From contig JAAUQL010000020.1 of assembly GCA_012033595.1 (NCBI GenBank), positions 1-64,000 of the forward strand: 64,000 nt of DNA. The letters are read 5' to 3'. The notes under the pieces were generated by a model. The model was not told where the DNA came from and did no database searches. It was given only the letters and a program-made list of their open reading frames with translations. Below, one piece after another: positions 8,103 through 17,221 of this stretch. Position numbers and translations under genes: made by a program. This stretch comes from Cyclobacteriaceae bacterium. GTDB taxonomy: Bacteria; Bacteroidota; Bacteroidia; Cytophagales; Cyclobacteriaceae. Within the stretch, counting starts at the first letter, position 1. The number at the start of each line of letters is the position of its first letter.

Positions 8103-8725
8103 CCGTGACTAAATCAAACCCATTCGACAAGATTGCTGAGGAATATGACCAATGGTATGTTGACTATAAATACTCATTTCTTTCCGAACTGGAAGCAATT
8201 AAATATTTTATTCCGGCTTCAGGAGTCGGAATAGAAATCGGTGTGGGAACTGGAAGATTTGCTGTTGAATTGGGCATAAGGCATGGTATTGAACCATCGC
8301 AAGCCATGGCGGCCATGGCAATGCAAAGAGGCGTTGATGTGATGATCTGCACAGCAGAAAATATTCCGCTTGCAGACGAAAGCTATGATTTTGCCGTCAT
8401 GGTAGCTGTTGATCCATTCGTAGATGATATCGAACAGGTATATCGTGAAATATTCAGGATACTAAAACCCGGCGGCAAATTGGTAGTAGGCACGCTGCAT
8501 CGGGACGGCGCCAAAGCACAGAAATATATGAATATGACCGACAGCGAGGTTTATATGCATGCCCGTTTCCATACAGTAGGAGAAACCATTGATCAGCTTA
8601 AAAAAAATGGATTTTCAGGATTTGAAACCTGCCAGACACTGTTCGCCATGCATCCGGACATCATAGAAAAACCCCTTCCAGGCCATGACCGTGGCAGTTT
8701 TATAGCCATAGAAGCCATTAAATAG
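8099..8725 (+). CDS. Class I SAM-dependent methyltransferase
   Basis: 208 residues. Motif I is GIEIGVGTGRFA at about 44-55, the acidic 'PSQAM' post-I segment follows, motif II lies near 'YDFAVMVAVDPFVDD', and motif III is 'RILKPGGKLVVGT'. This is the Methyltransf_11 layout used for small molecules. 'HARFHTVGETIDQLKKNGF' and a C-terminal 'GHDRGSFIAIEA' are typical of methyltransferases found beside ArsR regulators; some act on arsenic or other metalloids. The Cys set of ArsM is not present (few Cys here), so arsenic methylation is not supported. It lies between a sulfur-sensing regulator and a cysteine desulfurase, so a sulfur or selenium substrate is possible but unproven. Confidence 0.85.
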   Translation: MTVTKSNPFDKIAEEYDQWYVDYKYSFLSELEAIKYFIPASGVGIEIGVGTGRFAVELGIRHGIEPSQAMAAMAMQRGVDVMICTAENIPLADESYDFAVMVAVDPFVDDIEQVYREIFRILKPGGKLVVGTLHRDGAKAQKYMNMTDSEVYMHARFHTVGETIDQLKKNGFSGFETCQTLFAMHPDIIEKPLPGHDRGSFIAIEAIK

Positions 8726-8732
8726 TTTACTC

Positions 8733-9881
8733 ATGAAAAAGCCAATATACCTCGATTACAACGCAACTACCCCGGTTGACCCGGAAGTTGCCGAAGCGAT
8801 GTTGCCGTATATTCAGTCACAATTTGGCAATCCATCCAGTGCATACCACATCGGCAGAGCCACGAAGGAAGCCATCAGCAAAGCCCGCAGTCAGGTAGCG
8901 GCTCTGATTAATGCCGATCCCGGAGAAATTATTTTCACCGGCTGCGCTACCGAATCCAACAATCTGGCTATTCATGGTTTCATGTTGGCTAATAAAGAAA
9001 AGGGGAAGCATATCATTACATCTGCGGTAAAGCATCCTGCAGTAACGGAGGTGTGCAAATATCTTGGAAAGCAAGGTTTTGAAATCACCTATGTACCGGT
9101 TGATCGTTACGGCAGGGTAAAACCAGCGGATGTTGAAAAGGCAATTCGCCCTGATACGGCTCTTATTTCAATTATGCATGCCAATAATGAAGTGGGGACG
9201 ATTCAACCGGTCAAAGAAATAGCTGCCATAGCCGGGAAACATAAGATTGCCTTCCATACAGATGCCTCCCAATCCACAGGGAAAATCGCAACAGATGTGC
9301 AAGAACTCGGGGTAGATCTACTCACTATTGCCGGACATAAGCTCTATGCACCAAAAGGCATAGGAGCCCTGTACATCAGACATGGAGTCAAAATTGAAGG
9401 TCTAATCCATGGGGCAAATCAGGAAAAAGGAATCAGCCCCGGCACGGAGAATGTAATCCATATAGTAGGTCTGGGGAAAGCCAGTGAAATTGCACTGCGT
9501 GATTTTAAAAGAAATCGTCAAAATATGCTCACAACACGAGATGCCTTACTGGCAGGGCTGAAAAGCAAACTGGGAAATCAGGTAACGGTTAATGCCGATC
9601 TGATCAATTGTCTTCCAAACACGCTGAGTATTGCCTTCGAAAATGTGGAAGCACATAGGCTGGCAGAAGCCATCAGTGACGATGTTTTTATTTCTACCGG
9701 CTCGGCTTGTCATGCTGATTCCATTGAAGTTTCATCCGTACTGCAAGCTATGAGTATTGACCATGAAATCGCGACGAGTACGGTACGCATCAGTACCGGG
9801 AAATTTACATCGGCTGAGGATATTGACAGGGCGGCGGAAATAATATCCGGGGCAGTGAAAAAATTATCCCCATCCATATAA
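8733..9881 (+). CDS. Cysteine desulfurase (NifS/IscS class V aminotransferase fold)
   Basis: 382 residues, starting 7 bases after the methyltransferase stop. It transfers sulfur from cysteine to an enzyme persulfide with PLP. Visible features: N-terminal YLDYNATTPVDPEV, HANNEVGTIQP (about 149-159), the PLP-contacting HTDASQSTGK (Asp177), the Schiff-base lysine in AGHKLYAPKG (Lys203) and the catalytic Cys in STGSACHAD (Cys326). The Cys loop is the IscS/NifS type, not the SufS type. It is embedded with a rhodanese regulator, a DsrE-like protein and a permease rather than with iscU, so a dedicated sulfur-relay role is more likely than general Fe-S assembly. Confidence 0.92.
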   Translation: MKKPIYLDYNATTPVDPEVAEAMLPYIQSQFGNPSSAYHIGRATKEAISKARSQVAALINADPGEIIFTGCATESNNLAIHGFMLANKEKGKHIITSAVKHPAVTEVCKYLGKQGFEITYVPVDRYGRVKPADVEKAIRPDTALISIMHANNEVGTIQPVKEIAAIAGKHKIAFHTDASQSTGKIATDVQELGVDLLTIAGHKLYAPKGIGALYIRHGVKIEGLIHGANQEKGISPGTENVIHIVGLGKASEIALRDFKRNRQNMLTTRDALLAGLKSKLGNQVTVNADLINCLPNTLSIAFENVEAHRLAEAISDDVFISTGSACHADSIEVSSVLQAMSIDHEIATSTVRISTGKFTSAEDIDRAAEIISGAVKKLSPSI

Positions 9882-9958
9882 AACCATTTTTTCCGTATAT
9901 CACACTCCCTTCGAGTGCTGATAACTGACTCTTTTTTAAAACGCTAAAATTTAAAAAC

Positions 9959-10315
9959 ATGCAAAAAATTTTGATTTTGATCAACGATGCGCCTTATGGT
10001 ACCGAGAAGGCTTACAATGCTCTTCGATTGGCCAATCAGCTGGGCAAAGACCACGAAAATGTTGAGGTTCGCATTTTCCTGATGGCCGATGCAGCTTCCT
10101 GCGCGGTTGCTGGTCAAACAACGCCAAATGGGTATTACAATATAGAACGGATGCTGAAATTCACGATCAACAAAGGCGCCAAAGTAAAAATATGCGGTTC
10201 ATGCACAGATGCACGAGGATTAAAAAATATGCCCCTTGTTGAAGGCGCTGAAATCAGCACCATGGCCGAATTTACGGATTGGGTGGTTGATAGCGATAAG
10301 GTATTGACATTTTAA
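9959..10315 (+). CDS. DsrE-like sulfur-relay protein
   Basis: 118 residues of the DsrE/DsrF/YchN fold: 'KILILINDAPYGTEKAYNALRLANQL' then 'VRIFLMADAASCAVAGQ' and the conserved end 'KICGSCTDARG' (Cys79, Cys82). DsrE-type proteins carry persulfides on such cysteines and pass sulfur between rhodaneses and acceptors. Together with the rhodanese domain and the cysteine desulfurase upstream this gives a plausible complete relay: cysteine to desulfurase to DsrE-like carrier, with the regulator reading persulfide level. The end acceptor is not identified. Confidence 0.87.
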   Translation: MQKILILINDAPYGTEKAYNALRLANQLGKDHENVEVRIFLMADAASCAVAGQTTPNGYYNIERMLKFTINKGAKVKICGSCTDARGLKNMPLVEGAEISTMAEFTDWVVDSDKVLTF

Positions 10316-10358
10316 GCATTTAAAATTCATTTAAATAAACGAGCTATCCGACAATAGC

Positions 10359-11609
10359 ATGGATCAAATAAAACTCGGACTTAAAGAAAACTGGCAGCAA
10401 TTTACGCTACTCGTCATTGTCAATGGATTTGTTGGTGGCATGGTGGGTTTGGAAAGATCCGTTTTGCCGCAAATCGCTGAGGTGGAATTTGGCATCGCGG
10501 CAAAAACCGCCATCCTGTCTTTTATCATAGTTTTTGGTATGGTGAAGGCGATCACCAATTACTATACCGGTGCTTTGGCAAATAAATTTGGCAGAAAAAA
10601 CCTGCTGGTGGCGGGCTGGATCGTTGGCATTCCAATTCCTTTTGTCCTGATGTTTGCGACAAGCTGGAACTGGATCATTGCGGCCAATATCCTGCTGGGG
10701 ATCAACCAGGGATTGACCTGGTCGAGCACGGTAGTCATGAAAATCGACCTCGTCGGTGAGAAGCAGCGGGGATTTGCTATGGGTTTGAACGAATTTGCCG
10801 GATACCTGGCAGTAGCCATCGTTGCCTTCCTGACCGGCTGGATAGCCGGAGAATATGGCATCAGGCCATACCCATTTTACCTGGGCATTGGCCTGGTAAT
10901 TATTGGACTGGCGATGAGTATATTTTTAATCAAAGACACCAAACACCATGTGGCAAAAGAAACCACTACCAATACGCTGCCGAGACTGAAGCACATTTTT
11001 TGGGATACTACCTGGAAAAACAAGAGTCTTGGTTCGGTGACCCAGGCGGGATTGATCAACAATCTGAACGATGGCATGGCCTGGGGCATTTTTCCTATTC
11101 TGCTGGCCGGTAAAGGTTTTACATTGGAACAAATTGGCATCGTAACGGCAGTATATCCTGCGGTATGGGGGATTGGGCAACTGTTCACCGGGAAAATGGC
11201 CGATAAATTTTGCAAAAAAGACATGCTGTTCACCGGCATGTTTCTGCAGGCGGCGGCACTTCTTTCATTTGCATGGGCCGACACCATGTTTCATTTTGTG
11301 GCGCTCTCTACCGTACTGGGGTGGGGTACGGCCATGGTGTATCCGACATTTCTGGCCACCGTTGCAGAGAATACCCATCCACAAGACCGGGCGAAGAGCA
11401 TTGGCATTTTCAGGCTTTGGCGCGATTTGGGCTATGCGATCGGAGCCATATTAACCGGCATCATCGCCGACCTGATCAGCATCAATGCATCCATCATTTT
11501 TATCGGCATCCTGACGCTGATTTCTTCCCTGATTATCAGGTTTAGAATGAGTTGTGGTCAGGCACATTCCATAACGATCATAAACTGGTTCAAACAAAAA
11601 ATTAACTGA
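10359..11609 (+). CDS. Major facilitator superfamily transporter
   Basis: 416 residues with about 12 hydrophobic helices. The loop between helices 2 and 3 is 'GALANKFGRKNLLV' (the MFS 'G-x-x-x-D/N-R-x-G-R-(R/K)' motif) and the symmetric copy after helix 8 is 'GKMADKFCKKDMLF'. 'GLNQG' in helix 4 reads GINQGLTWSS. It is the last gene of the sulfur-relay run and probably exports or imports a sulfur compound; the substrate cannot be read from sequence. Its 3' side runs directly into the hairpin array, where no ordinary terminator is seen. Confidence 0.88.
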   Translation: MDQIKLGLKENWQQFTLLVIVNGFVGGMVGLERSVLPQIAEVEFGIAAKTAILSFIIVFGMVKAITNYYTGALANKFGRKNLLVAGWIVGIPIPFVLMFATSWNWIIAANILLGINQGLTWSSTVVMKIDLVGEKQRGFAMGLNEFAGYLAVAIVAFLTGWIAGEYGIRPYPFYLGIGLVIIGLAMSIFLIKDTKHHVAKETTTNTLPRLKHIFWDTTWKNKSLGSVTQAGLINNLNDGMAWGIFPILLAGKGFTLEQIGIVTAVYPAVWGIGQLFTGKMADKFCKKDMLFTGMFLQAAALLSFAWADTMFHFVALSTVLGWGTAMVYPTFLATVAENTHPQDRAKSIGIFRLWRDLGYAIGAILTGIIADLISINASIIFIGILTLISSLIIRFRMSCGQAHSITIINWFKQKIN

Positions 11610-11674
11610 TATGCAATCAATAAAAGCATCAATCAAAAAAGCAGTTAGTGAATTTTGCAAAATTTAAGCACAAG

Positions 11675-13360
11675 AACCCCAGCTCCGTAGGAGCTACAAT
11701 TTTGTAGAAGGCAATAAAAACCAGTCAACCCAGCTCCATAGGAGCGATATTTTTTAGAATCGAGAACAATAAATTTCGCCCCGATGGGGCTTCATATCTG
11801 ATGAAATTTTTTTTCTACAAAAATTTCGCCCTTAGCAGGGCTAATCCGCTCCGGTAGACAGAACCTATAATTTCGTGGATTTTTAGACAAAGAAAAAGCC
11901 AGCTCCGATAAGAGCGGCAATTTTCTAGAATAAAATTGCGGAAAGCAATCCAGCTCCATAGGAGCGATAATTTTGTAGAAAACAACAAAAACCAGCTAAC
12001 CCAGCTCCGTAGGAGCAATATTTTTGTAGAAGGCAACAAAAACCAGTTAACCCAGCTCCATAGGAGCGATATTTTTTAGAATCGAGGACAATAAATTTCG
12101 CCCCGACGGGGCTTCATATCTGATGATTTGTTTTCTACAAAAATTTCGCCCTTAGCAGGGCTAATCCGCTCCGGTAGACAGGACCTATAATTTCGTGGAT
12201 TTTTTGACAAAGAAAAGCAACAGCTACATAGGAGCGACAATTTTGTAGAAAGCAAATAAAGCAAGCAAACCCAGCTCCGTAGGAGCGTAATTTTTGTTGA
12301 ATAGCGGAAAATGGAAATGCTAAATATTCCAGAACAATAAATTTCGCCCCGACGGGGTTTCATTTCTGATGATTTTTTTCTACAAAAATTTCGCCCTTAG
12401 CAGGGCTTATCCGCTCCGGTAGACAAGACCTATAATTGCGTGGATTTATAGACAAAGAAAAAGCCAGCTCCGATAAGAGCGGCAATTTTCTAGAATAAAA
12501 TTGCGGAAAGCAACCCAGCTCCGTAGGAGCGTAATTTTTGTAGAAAACAACAAAACGCATGCAAATCCAGCTCCGTAGGAGCAATATTTTTGTAGAAGGC
12601 AACAAAAACCAGTTAACCCAGCTCCATAGGAGCGATATTTTTTAGAATCGAGAACAATAAATTTCGCCCCGACGGGGCTTCATATCTGATGATTTGTTTT
12701 CTACAAAAATTTCGCCCTTAACAGGGCTAATTCGCTCCGGTAGACAGAACCTATAATTGCGTGGATTTATAGACAAAGAAAAAGCCAGCTCCGATAAGAG
12801 GGGCAATTTTCTAGAATAAAATTGCGGAAAGCAATCCAGCTCCGTAGGAGCGTAATTTTTGTAGAAAACAACAAAACGCAAGCAAACCCAGCTCCATAGG
12901 AGCGACAATTTTGTAGAAGGCAACAAAAACCAGCTAACCCAGCTCCGTAGGAGCGTAATTTTTTTGAATAGTGGATAATGACAATGTTAAATATTCGAGA
13001 ACAATAAATTTCGCCCCGACGGGGCTTCATATCTGATGAAATTTTTTTTCTACAAAAATTTCGCCCTTAGCAGGGCTAAGTCCGCTCCAATAGATAAGAC
13101 CGATAATTTTCTTTAGAGGCAAGGTAAAACCCCAGCTCGCTAGAAACGGAAATTATGTAGATATGAGACAAAAAACCAGCGCCATAGGAGCGACAATTTT
13201 GTAGAAGGCCACAAAAACCAGTAAACCCAGCTCCGTAGGAACGATATTTTTTAGAATCGAGAACAATAAATTTCGCCCCGATGGGGCTTCATACATATGA
13301 TGATGTGTTTTCTACAAAAATTTCGCCCTTAGCAGGGCTAATCCGCTCCGGTAGCCTACA
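11675..13360. repeat. Dense array of about 30 hairpin (REP-like) elements on both strands
   Basis: About 19 forward elements have the form AGCTCC-gta-GGAGC followed by an A/T tail ending TTGTAGAA, spaced about 50 bases apart (for example near 11681, 11731, 11951, 12002, 12516, 12838, 12941, 13228). Six reverse elements have the loop GCCCCGACGGGGC and six have GCCCTTAGCAGGGC, preceded by TTCTACAAAAATTTC, the reverse complement of the forward tail. All are therefore one element family: a 5-6 bp GC stem with a 3-4 base loop plus a conserved 15-base tail. Degenerate members (CGATAAGAGC; AGCTCGCTAGAAAC at 13133) also occur. The array fills the space between convergent genes (MFS stop 11609, secreted-protein stop 13446). 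It resembles REP/BIME families; no transposase is nearby. Confidence 0.85.
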
Positions 13361-13445
13361 GCTTATCCAAAAATAATTATGGTCGGGGAAGGGAGGCAGG
13401 TAAAGTTAGAACTCCAAAATGGACGGCCCTGCCTCACCAATGGTA

Positions 13446-14015
13446 TCAATATTCGCGAGCATAAATCATTACTTTGCGGAGAATGCTGCGCGAAAACGCA
13501 TAAGAAAGCCCCTTGTCGCTATAAGACTTACCAGGTTCTTCCATAAAAAAGGTAGCAGAATTAGGTACATTAAATCCCCAGGATCCGGAGGTGCTAAGTT
13601 CTCCCGGAAGGATGATCGATACGTTGCCCGAGAGGTCATCATTGGCATAGTAGGCGAGGGTTGCCATATTTTTGTTTGCAAGTTCCTGAGCCTTGTCGAG
13701 GGCTTCCTGCTCATAGGCATAGCCGATCAATTTCCATTTGCCTGTTGCATTAAGCACTTCAACTATTTCGGAATTGTTCATGTAGCGACCCTGGCTTTTA
13801 GAATAGAAATCTTCGATTTTATATATTTTGTTGATGGATTCCGCTGTAGCGGAACTACAAAATTTAGTATCGTTACCAGATCTTTGATCACATTTCCTGA
13901 ATGATTCGATATTGGTGTTGAGCAGGGATTTCCACTCTTTGTCGATTTTTTGAGCATAACCGGCAAGCGAAAACATCAACAGTAAAAATGTGAACGTTTT
14001 GATAGAGCTTTTCAT
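13446..14015 (-). CDS. Secreted protein of unknown family
   Basis: 189 residues from the ATG at 14015, with a signal peptide MKSSIKTFTFLLLMFSLAGYAQ. Frame upstream to 14051 is open but has no signal logic. The mature chain has two Cys-containing segments (FRKCDQRSG and TKFCSSATAESINKIYKI), a mid region 'RYMNNSEIVEVLNATGKWKLIG', then 'LSGNVSIILPGELSTSGSWGFNVPNSATFF' and 'KGLSYAFSR'. The order Cys-helix, then a 'G-x-V-x-I-x-x-P-G' strand, recalls NlpC/P60- or papain-like amidohydrolases, but the usual His of 'GHV' is Asn here, so catalysis is doubtful. That fold suggestion is weak. It is a single gene with a TAnnTTTG box upstream. Confidence 0.72.
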   Translation of the reverse strand: MKSSIKTFTFLLLMFSLAGYAQKIDKEWKSLLNTNIESFRKCDQRSGNDTKFCSSATAESINKIYKIEDFYSKSQGRYMNNSEIVEVLNATGKWKLIGYAYEQEALDKAQELANKNMATLAYYANDDLSGNVSIILPGELSTSGSWGFNVPNSATFFMEEPGKSYSDKGLSYAFSRSILRKVMIYAREY

Positions 14016-14048
14016 AGTCGGAAAAATTTGGATTAATAATTTGATGAT

Positions 14049-14056
14049 CAAAGGTA
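14049..14056 (-). promoter_or_regulatory. -7 promoter element of the secreted-protein gene
   Basis: TACCTTTG on the minus strand is an exact TAnnTTTG match 34 bases before the ATG at 14015. No TTG lies at the ideal distance, so the -33 part is weak. Confidence 0.45.
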
Positions 14057-14300
14057 ATCTGCTTTGCTTTTTTATCCGGTATCAAAAACACACTCAAATG
14101 GTAGATTGCTTACATGGGTTCAAGATTGGAAGCAATTGAACATTTATGAGCCTGGTGGATAAGCGCAATGTTCAAATAATTCCATCACTATGTTTTCTAA
14201 TTTAATGCCATTTATAGTATTTTTGACTATAAGCTTGAGCCATCATAAAATCCACGAAAACCCCGGTATCCGGCTTTTTAATTTAATCGACCTAAATGTT

Positions 14301-16913
14301 ATGAAAAAGACCATTTTTATCTTCTTAACCATTGTTGGAATGGCAGCATGTACCCCATCAGGCGAGTACGAGTATGCTTTTCAAAACCCGGAGCTTTCGT
14401 TTGAAGAACGGGCTGATGACCTGCTTAGCCAAATGACCTTGCAGGAAAAAATAGACCAGCTCAATTACGAATCGAAATCGGTGGAAAAACTAAATGTGCC
14501 TGAATACAACTGGTGGAACGAATGTTTGCATGGAGTGGCGCGTAGCGGTATAGCCACCGTGTATCCTCAGGCTATTGGACTTGCTGCTACCTGGGACAAG
14601 GAACTGATGCACAAGGTAGCTGTTTCTATATCTGATGAAGGCAGGGCCAAATACCATGATTACATTAAAAAGGATAAACGGGGCATATACCAGGGCATCA
14701 CCTTCTGGACGCCCAACATCAATATTTTCAGAGATCCACGATGGGGTCGGGGCATGGAAACCTACGGCGAAGATCCTTTCCTTACCGGAACCATGGGCGT
14801 AAATTTTATCAGGGGCATTCAGGGCGATGATCCGAAATACTATAAAGCCATCGCTACGGCCAAGCACTTTGCCGTACACAACGGCCCTGAGTCACTGAGA
14901 CATACCTTCAACGCCAAAGTTAGCGAGCATGACCTGCGCAATACCTATCTGCCGGCATTTGAACGAACTGTTAAAGATGCGCATGTAGCCTCGGTAATGT
15001 GTGCGTATAATCGATTAAACGACCTGCCCTGTTGCGGCAGTTCTCCTTTGCTTCAAACTATTTTGAGGGATGAATGGGGTTTTTCAGGCTATGTGGTCTC
15101 TGACTGCTGGGCCTTGGTCGATTTCTATAAAGAAGGACACCACGAGGTAGTGAAAACAGAAGCAGAGGCAGCGGCCATGGCTTTTAAAGCGGGCACAGAC
15201 GTAAACTGCGGCAGTGTGTCGCCCCATTTGGCTCAGGCAGTAGAGCAGGGCTTGATTTCGGAAGCTGAAATTGACGTAGCTGTGCGCAGATTATTGATGG
15301 CTCGTATGAAAATGGGTATGTTCGATCCGGATGACAAGGTGCCCTTCGCCAGCATACCTTTTTCGGTGGTCGATAGCAAGGAACACCAGCAGTTGTCGCT
15401 TGAGGCTGCAAGAAAATCGATGGTTTTACTCAAGAATGAGCACAATATACTGCCGCTTAGCAAAGACCTGAAAAAAGTGGCTGTGATAGGACCCAATGCC
15501 AATGATATGGAGGTGCTGCTGGCCAACTACAATGGGATACCTTCTAAACCGGTGAGCCCCTTGCAAGGCATCATAGACAAATTGCCCAATGCAGAGGTAA
15601 CATATGCCCTGGGCTGCGAACATGCCGAAAGGCTGTCAACTTTGAAGGTAATTCCTTCCGCAGTGCTCTATACAGATTCAACCCTGAGTGTGCATGGACT
15701 TAACGGTGAATATTTCGGTAATACATCATGGTCGGGTACACCAGCTTATGCCCAGGTTGATACTGTCGTGGACTTCTACTGGTGGGACAAAGCACCTTTT
15801 GCCGATATGGATGGGGACAATTTTTCTGCCAGATGGACCGGTTATTTAGTAGTAAATGAAGACGGAGAATATGCCATTGGTGCTGAGGGGTATCATTTTT
15901 ATGAACTGAAGCTGGACGGAAAGGTGATGGTTGAAAATAACAATGTACACCATTCTATCAAAAAGAATGTATTTCTGGAATTGGAAGCAGGAAAAGCATA
16001 TGAAATAGAACTGAAATTTTTCGATATTCATGGCAATGCCAATGTGGGCTTGTTGTGGGCACCACCCCGCAAGAACCTGGAAGAGGAGGCTATCAGCATT
16101 GCCAGGCAGTCTGATGTGGTCTTAATGTTTATGGGCTTGTCTCCCCGATTGGAAGGAGAAGAAATGCCTGTTCAAGTAGATGGTTTTGCCGGCGGAGACA
16201 GAGTACGTATAGACCTGCCTGATTTTCAACAGAATTTTATTAAGAAAATACAAGCCCTTGGCAAACCAACCGTACTGGTGTTGCTCAATGGAAGCGCGCT
16301 TGCCATCAACTGGGAAAAGGATAACATTCCTGCCATTCTCGAAGCCTGGTACCCGGGACAGGCAGCCGGTACCGCCATTGCCGATATACTGTTTGGTGAT
16401 TACAACCCTGCGGGACGATTGCCGCTTACGTTTTACAAGAGTGTAGATGACATCCCGGCCTTCGAAAATTACGATATGGACGGCTTTACCTATCGATATT
16501 TCAAAGGTGAGCCGCTCTTCCCATTCGGTTATGGATTGAGCTATACTTCTTATGAATATGCTGCACCGACCTTGAGTGCTCAAGAAATTACCGCACAGGG
16601 AGATGCTGAAGTGACCGTAAGCGTAGAAGTAACAAATACCGGAGAGAGGGCAGGAGAAGAAGTGGTGCAGCTCTACATTGCCGATAAGGCCAGCGCCGAT
16701 CCAAGGCCGATCAAAGACCTGCGTGGCTACGAGCGCATCAGTCTCAATGCCGGGGAAAGTAAAACTGTAGATTTTAAAATAAAGGCAAAAGACCTGGCCT
16801 ATTGGAATGTTGAACAACAGAATTATATGCCCTCCATTGGTGAATATGATATTATGGTGGGTTCATCTTCTGCCGATAGCGATTTGCAAAAAATGGCTTT
16901 GGTAGTGAAATAA
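14301..16913 (+). CDS. GH3 glycosidase with PA14 insertion, beta-xylosidase/arabinosidase type
   Basis: 870 residues from ATG 14301; the upstream frame to 14190 is not part of the signal. The lipobox FLTIVGMAAC (Cys17) makes it a lipoprotein. The N-terminal GH3 barrel has 'WWNECLHGVA', 'FWTPNINIFRDPRWGRGMETYGEDP' and 'TAKHFAVHN'. The nucleophile lies in 'GYVVSDCW' (Asp268), and the 'CAYNRLNDLPC' and 'SDC' forms are typical of beta-xylosidases rather than BglX-type glucosidases. A PA14 domain (about 455-590, 'LNGEYFGN' to 'NVGLLWAPP') interrupts the second GH3 domain, and a fibronectin-III-like domain ends the protein. It removes terminal xylose or related sugars from xylan-derived oligosaccharides at the cell surface. 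No SusC/D genes are adjacent. Exact sugar unknown. Confidence 0.93.
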   Translation: MKKTIFIFLTIVGMAACTPSGEYEYAFQNPELSFEERADDLLSQMTLQEKIDQLNYESKSVEKLNVPEYNWWNECLHGVARSGIATVYPQAIGLAATWDKELMHKVAVSISDEGRAKYHDYIKKDKRGIYQGITFWTPNINIFRDPRWGRGMETYGEDPFLTGTMGVNFIRGIQGDDPKYYKAIATAKHFAVHNGPESLRHTFNAKVSEHDLRNTYLPAFERTVKDAHVASVMCAYNRLNDLPCCGSSPLLQTILRDEWGFSGYVVSDCWALVDFYKEGHHEVVKTEAEAAAMAFKAGTDVNCGSVSPHLAQAVEQGLISEAEIDVAVRRLLMARMKMGMFDPDDKVPFASIPFSVVDSKEHQQLSLEAARKSMVLLKNEHNILPLSKDLKKVAVIGPNANDMEVLLANYNGIPSKPVSPLQGIIDKLPNAEVTYALGCEHAERLSTLKVIPSAVLYTDSTLSVHGLNGEYFGNTSWSGTPAYAQVDTVVDFYWWDKAPFADMDGDNFSARWTGYLVVNEDGEYAIGAEGYHFYELKLDGKVMVENNNVHHSIKKNVFLELEAGKAYEIELKFFDIHGNANVGLLWAPPRKNLEEEAISIARQSDVVLMFMGLSPRLEGEEMPVQVDGFAGGDRVRIDLPDFQQNFIKKIQALGKPTVLVLLNGSALAINWEKDNIPAILEAWYPGQAAGTAIADILFGDYNPAGRLPLTFYKSVDDIPAFENYDMDGFTYRYFKGEPLFPFGYGLSYTSYEYAAPTLSAQEITAQGDAEVTVSVEVTNTGERAGEEVVQLYIADKASADPRPIKDLRGYERISLNAGESKTVDFKIKAKDLAYWNVEQQNYMPSIGEYDIMVGSSSADSDLQKMALVVK

Positions 16914-16935
16914 ATACCCGGAAAATTTGATACTC

Positions 16936-16968
16936 AAAGCCCACAGCACATTTTCTGTGGGCTTTTTG
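16936..16968 (+). terminator. Rho-independent terminator after the GH3 gene
   Basis: An 11-bp stem (AAAGCCCACAG at 16936-16946 with CTGTGGGCTTT at 16955-16965), an 8-base loop and a T run, 23 bases after the GH3 stop. Confidence 0.85.
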
Positions 16969-17221
16969 TGCTTTATGCTTAGCAAGGTTACAAGTACAAA
17001 AGGATGTTGCAGGCCAAGGCATCCATACGACACGCTTTGGCTTAGGCCAGGGAATAAATAAATTTAATCAGCGGTTAGTGCCTTGCTCCCCTATGAGGCA
17101 GCACAATATTGGATATGGACCGAAATCCGGCGATTCCTGGCCACATTTCGATCTGTCGAACAACAAGTAACAATTGAATATTTAGGATATGGTCTTTATG
17201 GCCATGCCTGTAATTGTCAGC
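16969..17221. other. Non-coding stretch between GH3 terminator and sulfatase stop
   Basis: Inspected on both strands. No convincing gene, RNA or repeat is visible; short frames here have no initiation or family features. It simply separates two convergent genes. Confidence 0.5.

Noticed and set aside
7337-8725. Arsenic resistance operon.
   Set aside because: The ArsR-type regulator lacks an As-binding Cys pair in its HTH domain, the methyltransferase lacks the ArsM Cys set, and no arsB, arsC or arsM-like gene is present.
11815-13030. Five minus-strand frames of 74-95 codons with recurrent 'KPRRGEIYC', 'STKITLLRSW' and 'ISPAKGEIFVE' peptides.
   Set aside because: They are translations of the hairpin repeats; the peptides recur only because the DNA repeats. 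No start signals or family features.
11675-13360. CRISPR array.
   Set aside because: Spacers are themselves conserved, elements occur in both orientations, and no cas genes are present.
11675-13360. Integron attC cassette array.
   Set aside because: No RYYYAAC/GTTRRRY core sites, no integrase and no cassette ORFs between the hairpins.
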